Shown: one piece after another, positions 24,201 through 32,914 of the stretch
How the letters are laid out: every line of letters starts with the position of its first letter
Position numbering within the stretch: position 1 is the stretch's first letter
Source of the DNA: Diphasiastrum complanatum
Taxonomy: Eukaryota > Streptophyta > Lycopodiopsida > Lycopodiales > Lycopodiaceae
Direction of reading: 5' to 3'
Length of the DNA: 64,000 nt
NCBI GenBank assembly: GCA_029204225.1
Contig: CM055092.1
Coordinates: 84,908,694-84,972,693, forward strand
The notes under the pieces: generated by a model
What the model was told of the DNA's origin: nothing
The model's database searches: none
What the model saw: the letters and a program-made list of their open reading frames with translations, nothing else
Made by a program: the position numbers and the translations under genes

Positions 24201-25043
24201 CAGATTTAGATCTTATGCACTATTGCTTGGATGTCGAAGTATGGCAAACTAGCAGTGATATCAGGTTATGTCAAAACAAGTATGTGGGCAAGATATTGGA
24301 GAGATTTCACATGACAAAGTGCAAACATTCCATCACCCCTTGCGAAGCTGGTAAGAAATTATCTCGTATTGATGATAGTGCACATATTGATGCTACACTA
24401 TTTCGTCAGCTAGTTGGAAGTTTAATATATCTTACAACTACACGTCCTGACATCTGCTATGCTGTAAGTTTGATTAGCCAATTCATGTCATCACCCACTA
24501 TGGACCATTGGAAAGCTGCAAAAAGGATTTTGAGGTATGTGAAAGGTACACCTAACCTTGGTCTAATCTACAAAAGACAAAGTGTTTTACCTAAGTTGCA
24601 AGGTTATGTTGACGCTGATTGGGCAGGAAGTATAGATGATAGAAAGTCAACAACAGGTTATGCCTTCATGGTCTAGCAAGAAGCAAGATACTATTTCTCT
24701 TTCTTCTACAGAAGCCAAATATAAAGCATTAAGTTCTGCTACCCAAGAAGCTGTTTGGCTACGTAAGTTGTTATGTGAGATTGGCATGAAGCAGGTAAAT
24801 CGTACTGTTATTTTCTATGACAGTCAAAGTGGAATACAATTGGCTAAGAATCCTATCTTTCACGCAAGGACAAAACGTATTGAGGTAAATTATCACTTTG
24901 TGCGTGAGAAGTTACAATCTGAAGATATAAGTATTGTACATTGTTCTACGTTATTACAAGTTGCTGATATATTTACAAAAGCTTTAAGTAAAGAAAAGTT
25001 TGAGACTTTTAGAGCCAAACTTGTCTTAGATCTGGTTATGTAA
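21205..25043 (+). pseudogene. Copia C gag-pol, 5'-truncated
   Basis: It begins inside gag ([13 protein letters not shown]), lacking about 50 N-terminal codons. Gag has the ERLPTFEDF block and a knuckle [14 protein letters not shown] in which the ligand His is Tyr. Protease [10 protein letters not shown] is intact. Integrase: [12 protein letters not shown], then an apparent in-frame deletion fusing CEGCI to [18 protein letters not shown] follows, then TAG at 22734 and GVVERKNRT. Another stop falls near 23252, with a frameshift near 23510. RT (23585 on) keeps KARLVVKGYEQ, DVKSAFLNGDLEEE and YVDDIII. RNase H is frameshifted by a small deletion at GYAFMV near 24675, then SSKKQDTISLSSTEAKY to the end. 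Closest in this window to Copia A and the relic at 37245. Confidence 0.9.
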
Positions 25044-25064
25044 ACAGCCTTTACTTGTAATACT

Positions 25065-25076
25065 ATCATGGAGGTA
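25065..25076 (+). promoter_or_regulatory. probable polypurine tract of Copia C
   Basis: ATCATGGAGGTA precedes TGTTCC. A related ATCATGGAGGCA occurs after the RNase H relic near 37805. Assignment rests on position after RNase H. Confidence 0.5.
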
Positions 25077-25372
25077 TGTTCCATGAATAGAGTAAACTCT
25101 AAAATAAAGAGAGACGTTGATCAATGAGGGAGAGAGTTAAAATAACAATGATCGACTTATACAATGCTTTCTTATTTCGACGGCACCACGTGTGCTTAGT
25201 TCTAGAGTTATTGGGCGATCTTTCTTTTACGAGCCCTTTGAGTGCTTTTAAGCAACTTATCTTTGTACTTACTTATTAGTTGAATATACAGTTTGTTGAG
25301 AGCAATTCTGTTGTCTTGTCTTGTTGCACTTGACGTTGTGCTATGGTGATTGATCCGGTCGGGTGTTTTACA
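25077..25372 (+). repeat. probable 3' LTR of Copia C
   Basis: A 296-bp stretch from TGTTCCATGAATAG to GTGTTTTACA, directly followed by the ORF X frame. No 5' partner exists because C is 5'-truncated, so the ends are inferred from the TG...CA termini and context. Confidence 0.55.
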
Positions 25373-27262
25373 CTACGCCTTCCATCACCATCGCATTCTC
25401 CATCACTCGTGCCACCATCGTTGCTCCACTCACATTTAATCCCTCTGATTCTCAATTGTCTCCAGACACTCTGGCGTGGATGCAAGTCATCAACTTGTCA
25501 CCCCCACGCCAGATCATTTCCGCTCCATCCTCGCCTTCCGTGCTCCATAGAACACTTCAATTCTCCTCTATTCCTCCCATTCTCTCGTTTGGACAAACCG
25601 TCCTCACCTCAGTTTCCACTGCTGCTTATCAAACCCCACCTGTTTTGCCACCAAAGGTTGCCGAGGGCAACCAACTGTTGCTTGATGACGCATTTGTTCA
25701 GACAATCTTTATACCATCGCCATATCGGGCTGATCTCACCGCCCCAGATGACATTAGGTCCAACGAGAACCTGATTGAAGAGGATGATGACGGAGCTCCA
25801 CAAGTCGTTGGGGCTGATACCACACAAGCCCCTATCAGTGCTAGTGCACCGGCTGCTCCAACCGACTTAACGACGATGTACCAGACTCTGGGCAAATACA
25901 TCTTGGAGGCGGTAGCAGCCAAGGCTATTTTGAAAAGTAGGGTACTACACCTGGCAACAAGCAACACACAGGTGCAAGCGGAACTCACCAAGCTATAGCA
26001 TGAGCTGATTCTAGCTCAACAACATGAACAAGAAGGACACCGGGAGATTGCCAAGCTGTAGCAGAAGGAGGAGGGCCTCAATCTATACATCAAAAGCGTT
26101 GAGAGAGGCCTCCATGAAGGTGCGGGAACTTCAATCCGAAGCGTCCCAACGGCTTGCTCTCCTCCAGGTGCAACTACAAATTACGAAGCAGAGAATACGC
26201 GCCTGGGGGCGGAAGTCAAAGCCTTACAAAGTGAAAAACTCGTCTGGTTAGCTCAACCTGCACCAGACTCAAGGCCACTATCTAAATCAGAGATGAATCT
26301 CTTTAGGCGTCAGGTGCAGGTATATAGCCAAACATTAAATAGCTATTATGCAAAGTGCGATAAATATCGAACAAGCGCAACTCACGAGCTCGCCTAGGCC
26401 AAACAAGCCCTCAAGGCTTGCCAACAGTACATGGAGAAGAAGGCCCAACCCACCCCCGTGGTGATTCCACCGCCACCCTTTTTTGACGTTGCACAGGCTA
26501 GTACAAGCCAGGACCAAAGCCAGCAAGCAGTAGGGGGATTCAGTCAAGATCAAGGGTCCGAAGGCCAAGACCAAGGACCAACAGATACGGGTGCTGAGAC
26601 GCGAGACCAAGGCCAAGGCACAGGTACCAGTCCAAGCCAAGAGGAAGGACATGCAACATCATCCAGAGGTTCGCGTACCATATCTGCCAGCTGGGCCTTC
26701 AAAAGACCAAAGTCCGTGGAGGAGAAAATAAACGAATTCCTAGCAAAGTATCCCCACGAGTCATCGAGAGACGGCTGGCAGATATCTTTTTCAGCTCTAA
26801 CAATAAAGGGGAAGGAGCTGCAAGCATTACCCGCCCTCCAACCACAACCAGAGTGGCTTCAGCAGCTGTTTAAAAGAGACCCTATGGCCATCAAGGCCTA
26901 TGTGACAAGTCTACAACAACTACGGGTGAACACGCACTTCCTGCCATGCACACGACAATCCAAATGGGCGGAATGCGACACCCCTCTGAACAAGATCACA
27001 ATTCAAAATTTCAATTGGCCGATCATTCCATCAGAGTACGATTGGAATACAGGTGTAGATGCCAGATGGGCTCTCACCATATTCGTCAATAACTACTTCA
27101 ACTGCCTTGATCCAACAGTCCACGCGGCAGTCACTTATGCTCGGAACTTAGAGCATTTAATGGGGATTGAAACTAAATGGGAGAATTTTCTACCCCCCCA
27201 TATACTTTGATCCTAATAAGGCGCTAGCTTCCGACAAAGTCGAAGATCAGCTGTCAGTCGTT
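25373..27262 (+). pseudogene. ORF X: unrecognised accessory ORF of Gypsy G
   Basis: I do not recognise this protein. It has a Ser/Pro/Thr-rich N-terminal third with an acidic patch (ENLIEEDDDGAP), a coiled-coil middle (SRVLHLATSNTQVQAELTKL, ENTRLGAEVKALQSEK), a Gln/Asp-rich low-complexity linker (about 26480-26660) and a folded-looking C-terminal domain rich in Trp and Pro (WAFKRPKSVEEKI, QPEWLQQLFKRDP, TIQNFNWPIIPSEYDWNTG). Three TAG stops (25996, 26060, 26396), compensating frameshifts in the coiled coil and an extra C in a run at 27193-27199 break it. Beyond the C run the other frame continues (YFDPNKALASDKVEDQLSV) to the inversion junction; the frame resumes on the minus strand at 28354-28160. 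It lies 3' of integrase in sense orientation, like extra ORFs in some Tat-lineage elements. Confidence 0.7.
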
Positions 27263-27263
27263 G

Positions 27264-27453
27264 GTGTGTCCTGTCAACAAGGGTTAGTTCACTGGATAGG
27301 CACCTAACTATGCATAGATGCTACTTTTAGTTAGTTTTCTACTTTTTGTCTAACTCTACCTCCCCTAACACTACTCCACTAGCTCTACTCCCCTACACAA
27401 TTTAATCATGATTGTTGGTAAAGAGAAAGGATAGAATGGAAGAGAAAGGAGAA

Positions 27454-27538
<85 letters not shown>

Positions 27539-28113
27539 GATGAGATGGAGGTTAGCTCAAATGCTCAATTTCGTTGCTTATGGAAAAAACCTTAACTAGC
27601 ATAAACAAAAAGCATGAAAAATGGAAATAGTAAGTAAAACACAACAATAGCATAAGCAAGAGTGATTAGCAAATGAGGATGCTTGAGCTCTCAAAATGAT
27701 AGAGTCTCCTCCTCTCTATTAAGTATGAAAATAGAGTACAAATGGTGCCTTTTTATAAAATGGGGAAGGCCCTTGTCCCAAAATCCTATTGGTTAATATA
27801 TACATTGATCCTATCCATTCACATCTTGGACCCAACTTGATCCAAGGGTCCACAAAAAGTACATTGAAATTCACAAGATTCATGTGAGTCCCAATTTGGA
27901 CCCAACTCTAAAAAGTAATCTCTAAGTTTAAAAATGACTTTGGGCCTCTAGTTTTATTTTAATTCAAAGGCTCAAGTCTATTTTATTTTATTTACAACTT
28001 AAGCTTGCGTGCTCATTGGGCCGTGAGCTTATGCGCGCAGGATGCCATGCCCTCACAACACATTTTAATAGTCGATTTTATTTATTTACAATTCGTTGGA
28101 AATACCCCCAATA
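27264..28113 (-). repeat. 3' LTR of Gypsy G, inverted
   Basis: It matches 14574-15376 in reverse orientation along nearly its full length. The outer end reads TATTGGGGG in place of TGTTGGTGG. The GA/CT tract is expanded to about 77 bp (27459-27535). The terminal CTACA was left behind at 28355-28359 by the inversion. Confidence 0.9.
27459..27535. repeat. (GA)n microsatellite within inverted LTR
   Basis: About 38 GA units; the corresponding tract in the 5' LTR of the same element is only 18 bp, so it expanded after insertion or was copied from a longer allele. Confidence 0.95.
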
Positions 28114-28159
28114 GGACCCACGGCCTGAAGTAGTGTCGGTCCCTCGGCACTCTGTCGGT

Positions 28160-28354
28160 TCAGTAAAGAGTCTTCTTGGCCCACCTTTGTTGGATCAGGT
28201 GGCCCGTGACGTCTTCCATAAAGTTGAGGCGGTCCAGTCTCTTCAAGTCTTTGGACGTGTGAAGGGACTTGTGGACTCCTATCAGCCAGTATTGGTCGAC
28301 CCACGCTTGGAATTCGCGTGTCCATGGATCGCCAAGAAGGGTAGATCGGTCAAC
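28160..28354 (-). pseudogene. C-terminal end of ORF X, displaced by inversion
   Basis: 64 minus-strand codons from VDRSTLLGDPWTREFQ to RWAKKTLY followed by TGA (28162-28160). The frame is open and of the same character as ORF X (Trp-rich). It joins in frame to the ORF X frame at the shared GTTG once the inversion is undone. Confidence 0.75.
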
Positions 28355-28364
28355 CTACAGATCA

Positions 28365-28440
28365 ATAAACATGCAAGAAAAATCATGAAATAGAAATTAG
28401 TCATTCACCAAGGATGCAACTGTGGGCTTAATTTCCAACA
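28365..28440 (-). repeat. 5' LTR of Copia M, outer part
   Basis: The first 76 bp of the M LTR (TGTTGGAAATTAAG on the minus strand), separated from 13275-14573 by Gypsy G. The right edge abuts the ATCTC target duplication in Copia H. Confidence 0.93.
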
Positions 28441-29465
28441 ATCTCGAAACTTTTTGAGATTGCAGACCTGGGAGAAGCCAAATGTTATCTTGGCTCACAA
28501 ATTGAAAAGGACTATGAGGGAGGTGAATTCTACCTTCATCAGTCCAGATATACCTAGAAGATCTTAGAAGATTTCATGATGTTGAGTTGCAAAGGAGCAA
28601 ATACTCCAATGCTTGTAGGAACAGTCCTAACGAATGAAGGTTGTTCTAAGACTGAAGAAGAAAGAGAATTGATGCAGCATCCACCATACAGAAAGCTGAT
28701 CGCATCACTGATGTATCTTACAGATAACACACGTCCTAGCATTGCTTATGTCATGTTCAAGCCAATTCTGTACGAATCCAGGCTCAACTCATTGGAAGAT
28801 TGCGAAAAGAATTTTGCAATACCTTCAATTAACGAAGATTTTTGGTCTGTTTTATTCTCATAATGCAGGGTTCCAGATGCTTTCCTACAGTGATGCTAGT
28901 TGGGCATCACTCAAGGACGACTGCAAAAGTGTCTCAGGAGGATGCACCATCGCGTCAGGAGCAGCAATTCTCTAGGTCAGCAAGAAGCAGACCATTGTGG
29001 CTCAGTCATCCTGCAAAGCAAAGTACGTTGCAGTAGCAAAGATAGCTAATGAAATCATTTGGCTCAAACAGTTCCTTGACAAACTGGGCGAAACAAGAAA
29101 TGAGCCTCTGATTTCGTAGATGGACAATACATCTACAATACATGTGACAAAGCATCTTGTGTTTCATTCAAGGACGAAACACATCGTAATCAAGTATCAC
29201 TTGATAAGGAATCTGATCGGGAAGAAGATGCTACAGACTATTTTCATTGGAACAAAGAAAATGGTGGCTGACATTTTTTCACAAAGGTCTGTTCGAGAAA
29301 CAGAGGAGCAGTCTTGGACTCATCAAGCTACCACACTTTGAGAGGAAGCTGAAGAAACAAAATGTTTTTATTACCAAAGCTTTGCTAGCTTTCAGCTCTC
29401 AGTTTGATGAAAAGACACGAAGCGAAAACGTTTGCAAACATCCTGACAAAAAGACACGAACGTGA
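28441..29465 (+). pseudogene. Copia H RT C-terminus and RNase H
   Basis: It resumes the RT frame cut at 10626: ISKLFEIADLGEAKCYLGSQ, FYLHQSRYT then a TAG. ERELMQHPPYRKLIASLMYL follows, then RNase H (YSDASWASLKDDCKSVSGG, a frameshift, MDNTSTIHVTKHLVFHSRTKHI, KKMVADIF). Several stops and frameshifts. The last frame runs without a stop through the purine-rich ERKLKKQN and on into the 3' LTR (starting 29363), stopping at 29465. Confidence 0.85.
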
Positions 29466-30250
29466 AATATTTGCGAAAAAAAAATGTTCGTGATACAATA
29501 GGAGAAAGTCAGACAACACGAAAGTCAAACGACTCAAAGCGACACCAAAATCTTTGCGACACTTTTCGACCTTCACGCTTCAAAGGATCAGGAAGATCAT
29601 ACAAGTACCATGAAGTACAAAAACCTTGATCTAATATGATGACGTCAGCGGAAGAGCGTTAGGACGTGCCTAACCCACCAATCTTGTAATCCATGATTAG
29701 TTATGGATTGTTTAGTCTATCTAATCATATATGCTACTCTAAATGTATGCAATTACTAGATGTATAAAATACATACAGTAGCAGATAGAAAATATACAGA
29801 ATAGAAGTCCGCTTTTGAGCGAGACAATTTTGTAAGCAGGATCTACAGAGATCCAAGAAGTCCGCTAGTAGGCGAGACGCTACTCGTGAGAGAACACTAT
29901 TTGCTCTCACACCAATGCGATGTGTGGGTTTGTCATACAACACTCGAAATCAAGAGGATCAATAGATGATACCGTAGCTATTACGCACATATCACTCTCA
30001 ATTTTTGTCTGATCTTGAATGAATTTTTGTCTGCTATTACTTGTGTATCTCATTCACTTGTTCTATCAATTTCGCACACTGGTTCAATTTTGTTAAATGT
30101 TGTATTTATCTATAACGTAGATCAACAGTGTCTGTCTACTTTCTGGAGGATTGTAGGAATGATATAGCAGGCAGTGACCAGTAATCATATCTGAAATCCA
30201 TCCGAATTGATTTCATCCACGATTAATTTGATTTCGCTTCAGCAATGTCA
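29363..30250 (+). repeat. LTR of Copia H
   Basis: It starts TGTTTTTATTACC and ends near CAGCAATGTCA, about 888 bp. It is related along its length to the LTR of Copia Q (53886-54831) and of Copia P (50264-51073, minus). A TATA-like TATAAAATA lies at 29763-29771. It is followed by ATATCAGAGC, a PBS-like sequence, although this LTR is 3' of pol. Confidence 0.8.
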
Positions 30251-30456
30251 ATATCAGAGCTCGTTCAAGTTTCGCTTTGTTTTGTTTAGTTTTTCTTCGT
30301 TTCGTTTCATTTCGTTACAGAGCCTGATTGACATTTGCATTCAATAATTTTTTGCTTCAGATTTTTGGGTAGAAGTCAATCTAGCATGCTCTAGAATTGA
30401 TATCTCTTTCAAATCCTTGATAGATGTGCTTGATCGTTTCAAAACCTGCAACACAA

Positions 30457-30468
30457 GCTCTGATACCA
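30457..30468 (-). promoter_or_regulatory. primer binding site of Copia R
   Basis: The minus strand reads TGGTATCAGAGC beside an LTR end; initiator-Met type. It orients fragment R to the minus strand. Confidence 0.85.
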
Positions 30469-31118
30469 TGTGAAAAATTTGAGATCAATCAAGATCCAAA
30501 TCCATAACCTTATTTTTGGTTAGAAAGATACAATTCTACCAATGTTGCCAATGTAGAAAAATCAACATCTACTCTATGAAAGAGATGCAAATTCAATAAG
30601 AATCTGATCAAACATCAAACATATGATATGATGAAGTTGTCTTCCATACAAAAATAATAAGCTGCTATATTTCACATGTGTGGATCCGAAAATAGCATAA
30701 AATGAACATTCTACACACAAGATTGCAAGATATTACAAATATAGTGCACGAATGGAAAGATGAACCCAAGAGAACTCATGTATAAGCATGAAGTGAGATA
30801 AGAGAGAGAGAATGTGTCTCTTCCCACGAGTGTACAACCATATATAGCAGATCCATGACGCAGTATTGAGTTTGGTTTCCCTCCATAACAAAAACCCTAG
30901 CATTAATGTGGACTAGATTCAAATGTCTCCACATTCAGATTGAATCTTCTAAAACTCGTGTACTACACTTTCCCACAGTTTCAAAAAGTGTTTAATCAAA
31001 TGATTTTAGACTAATATAACTTTGAAAAGTCAAACTCTAAGTCTAATATGAAAATTGGCCTCAATTGCCAAATATACAAGTATGACCAAGATAGCAAAAC
31101 TAGTTGAAATTTCTCACA
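30469..31118 (-). repeat. 5' LTR of Copia R
   Basis: 650 bp. The minus strand begins TGTGAGAAATTTC and ends AAATTTTTCACA, giving a short terminal inverted match. The PBS adjoins the left end. The right end interrupts a gag relic (S). Only about 200 bp of possible R interior remains to the left before the Copia H LTR. Confidence 0.8.
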
Positions 31119-31440
31119 ATTTGGAGGTGACGTCCCTGATTTCATAGAGAGTTGCTAGGATGTCTCATGCATCCTTAGCAGTCTGAGCAGCTCGTATATG
31201 GATGATTTGAAAGTCTTTGATATTGAGAGTGGTCATGGCAAATGTCTTGCCATCTCTCAGTCTCCATTTGGTGATAATGGCTGCATTACCCTCTGGCTTG
31301 ACCTCTGTGCCATCAACTATGTCCCACAGTTCTTTGGATAGTAGAACTACTTTCATCATGAACTTCTAGAGATAGTAGTTATCTCCATCGAGTTTGTCGA
31401 TCAAAGATGAACTAGAAGATGGATCCATTATAATATAGAG
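31119..31440 (-). pseudogene. Copia S gag N-terminus
   Basis: The minus-strand frame begins in the segment MDPSSSSSLIDKLDG (near 31430), has a stop in place of the usual Trp after NYYL, then KFMMKVVLLSKELWDIVDG, EGNAAIITKWRLRDGKTF, IKDFQIIHI, and is cut off by the LTR of R after LYEIRDVTSK. UBN2-type gag. Confidence 0.8.
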
Positions 31441-31497
31441 AGTGAGATCATGGTAGAAACAACGATATCGGAATACTATTGCAATACCATCTCCAAT

Positions 31498-31594
31498 TGG
31501 TAATGATGGTTGCATCACCCTCTGGCTTGACCTCTGTGCCATCAACTATGTCCTACAGTTCTTTGGCAAGTAGAACTACTTTCATTTTGAACTT
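31498..31594 (-). repeat. direct duplicate of gag segment 31270-31366
   Basis: The ~96-bp stretch containing CCTCTGGCTTGACCTCTGTG and AGTTCTTTGG is repeated from the adjacent gag relic with roughly ten changes. It is in the same orientation, separated by about 130 bp. Confidence 0.85.
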
Positions 31595-32914
31595 CTCGTT
31601 TCTATTATACTTGAGTCAAGATATAATAGATCTAACCTCACATGGAGCTGTTCTTGGGGAGAGGTATGTTTCTGGTGTGTCTGCATCTGAAGTCCAAGCT
31701 TTGAAGGATCGTTACTTGTAAGCAAAATATTCTTTAAGCCCACATGGGATTCCATGGTTGTTTTCTTTTGCCTCCTTTGGTGGGGAAGCTGTCCTGAGGC
31801 AATCTTCTTCTGACTCCAGAGCTGGTCTCAAATCCACCAGTGCTCGCTCCTCCAGATGTGCCTAAAAGCCCTTGCTTCCCGTCTCATCACCATATCCCCG
31901 CCGCTCACACCTAGTGCTGCCCAAACACGGATGTAAATATTTTGAAATCCATGCATAAGGGCACAAATGACAGGATTGCACTTGGGTTATGCACATTGGG
32001 TTATGTTAGCATGCGATCATTTCAGTTTGTGAGCTAGGTTAAGATCTTCATATGCAATGGTTTCAATTGGTAATGCTAGGTTACGATCAGCAGCAGCATC
32101 TATCCATTGCTAGTTTCTAGTTTTTCGTTGGGAGCATCACCCGCACCTTATGGTGCAATCAAGTCTTATTCCAACCATGGCAGTGGAACCTGCGCATTGT
32201 TCGTTTCGAGGGATAAAGGTGAAGTTTTTCCTTTTTCTGCTCCCCAGATGCACAGAAAATATAGGATGGCTCTAATTATCCCTGTGGTCATGAGATGGTA
32301 AATTACCCTAATATGCTTGGTTTCAGAAATAGAGAACTTGCTAGAGAATATGTTCTGGTCAATGTCATGTTTCTGCTGTATAGAATGTGCTTCTTTGGGC
32401 GTAGGCTGTAGGCAGAGCTTCCTTTTGTCTAGAAATTTTCACTTCTTCCAATTTGAGACTGGTTAAGTTCTTCCCAAGAATGTGATCGTTTCTGAGGCAG
32501 GAGGAGTTATCTCATCAAAATACTTCCAGGTCAAAAATATTCTATCAATTTGGACCCTTTCTTATCTTAAACCCTAACAAAGGTTCAGACTTTTTTTTCA
32601 TTTGCATCTTTTATGCCTCTGCAGTCAGAAATATTCTTCCTCTTTTATCATTTTATTCAATCTAGTCATGTACAAACATGTTTACTTGGCTTCTACGACT
32701 GCAATTTAACTGCCCAAAGTACATAGAAATTCAACAATGTCATGGAGCGCATTAGATCCACAATGCCATGATCAGATGCGGATGGTTCGGAGTTCTTCTG
32801 TCAAATATTTGGATTTGGGTGGAGCCTAGTTATGCATCTTCCTGAAATTAAAGGTTTTCTGAAAAATCGGCCTCAAGAGAAATTTCTATGGTCAGAAACT
32901 GATCGGAGAAGCTG
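31595..32914. other. upstream region of the PPR gene
   Basis: No gene firmly recognised. A short open stretch 31600-31721 (SHGAVLGERYVSGVSASEV, stop TAA) looks exon-like but matches no family I can name. An in-frame TGA at 32900-32902 bounds the PPR reading frame. No clear TATA box was identified. Confidence 0.4.

Larger units (their letters stand above)
27260..28354. other. inverted terminal segment of Gypsy G
   Basis: A ~1.1-kb segment flanked by GTTG (27260-27263) and CAAC (28351-28354). Reading it in the opposite orientation places the last 64 codons of ORF X in frame after QLSV and puts the 3' LTR in direct orientation ending at CCTACA next to the GATCA target duplication. See findings. 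Confidence 0.88.
14574..28359 (+). mobile_element. Ty3/Gypsy element G (Tat/Athila-like), rearranged
   Basis: A 13.8-kb unit between target duplications GATCA (14569-14573 and 28360-28364), inside the LTR of Copia M. Order: 5' LTR, PBS of the TGGCG type, repeat-rich leader, gag knuckle, protease relic, RT joined directly to integrase by an internal deletion, a 1.2-kb spacer, a nested Copia (C), accessory ORF X, then an inverted terminal segment containing the 3' LTR. All pol frames are broken. The extra ORF 3' of pol and the PBS class resemble the Tat lineage of plant Gypsy elements; lineage assignment is an inference. Confidence 0.9.
10627..28440 (-). mobile_element. Copia M, inserted into Copia H and itself interrupted
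   Basis: A minus-strand Copia element with perfect TSD ATCTC. Its 3' LTR is 10627-11942. The short interior 11943-13274 holds RNase H and gag remnants. The 5' LTR is split into 13275-14573 and 28365-28440 by Gypsy G. Its own sequence totals about 4 kb. Between gag and RNase H the entire protease, integrase and RT region is missing, so it is an internal deletion derivative that would depend on proteins supplied in trans. Confidence 0.93.

Noticed and set aside
27236-28359. A second Gypsy element inserted in opposite orientation, as explanation for the inverted LTR
   Set aside because: No TSD surrounds the inverted LTR, and the ORF X frame and LTR terminus are both restored by a single inversion, which is simpler.
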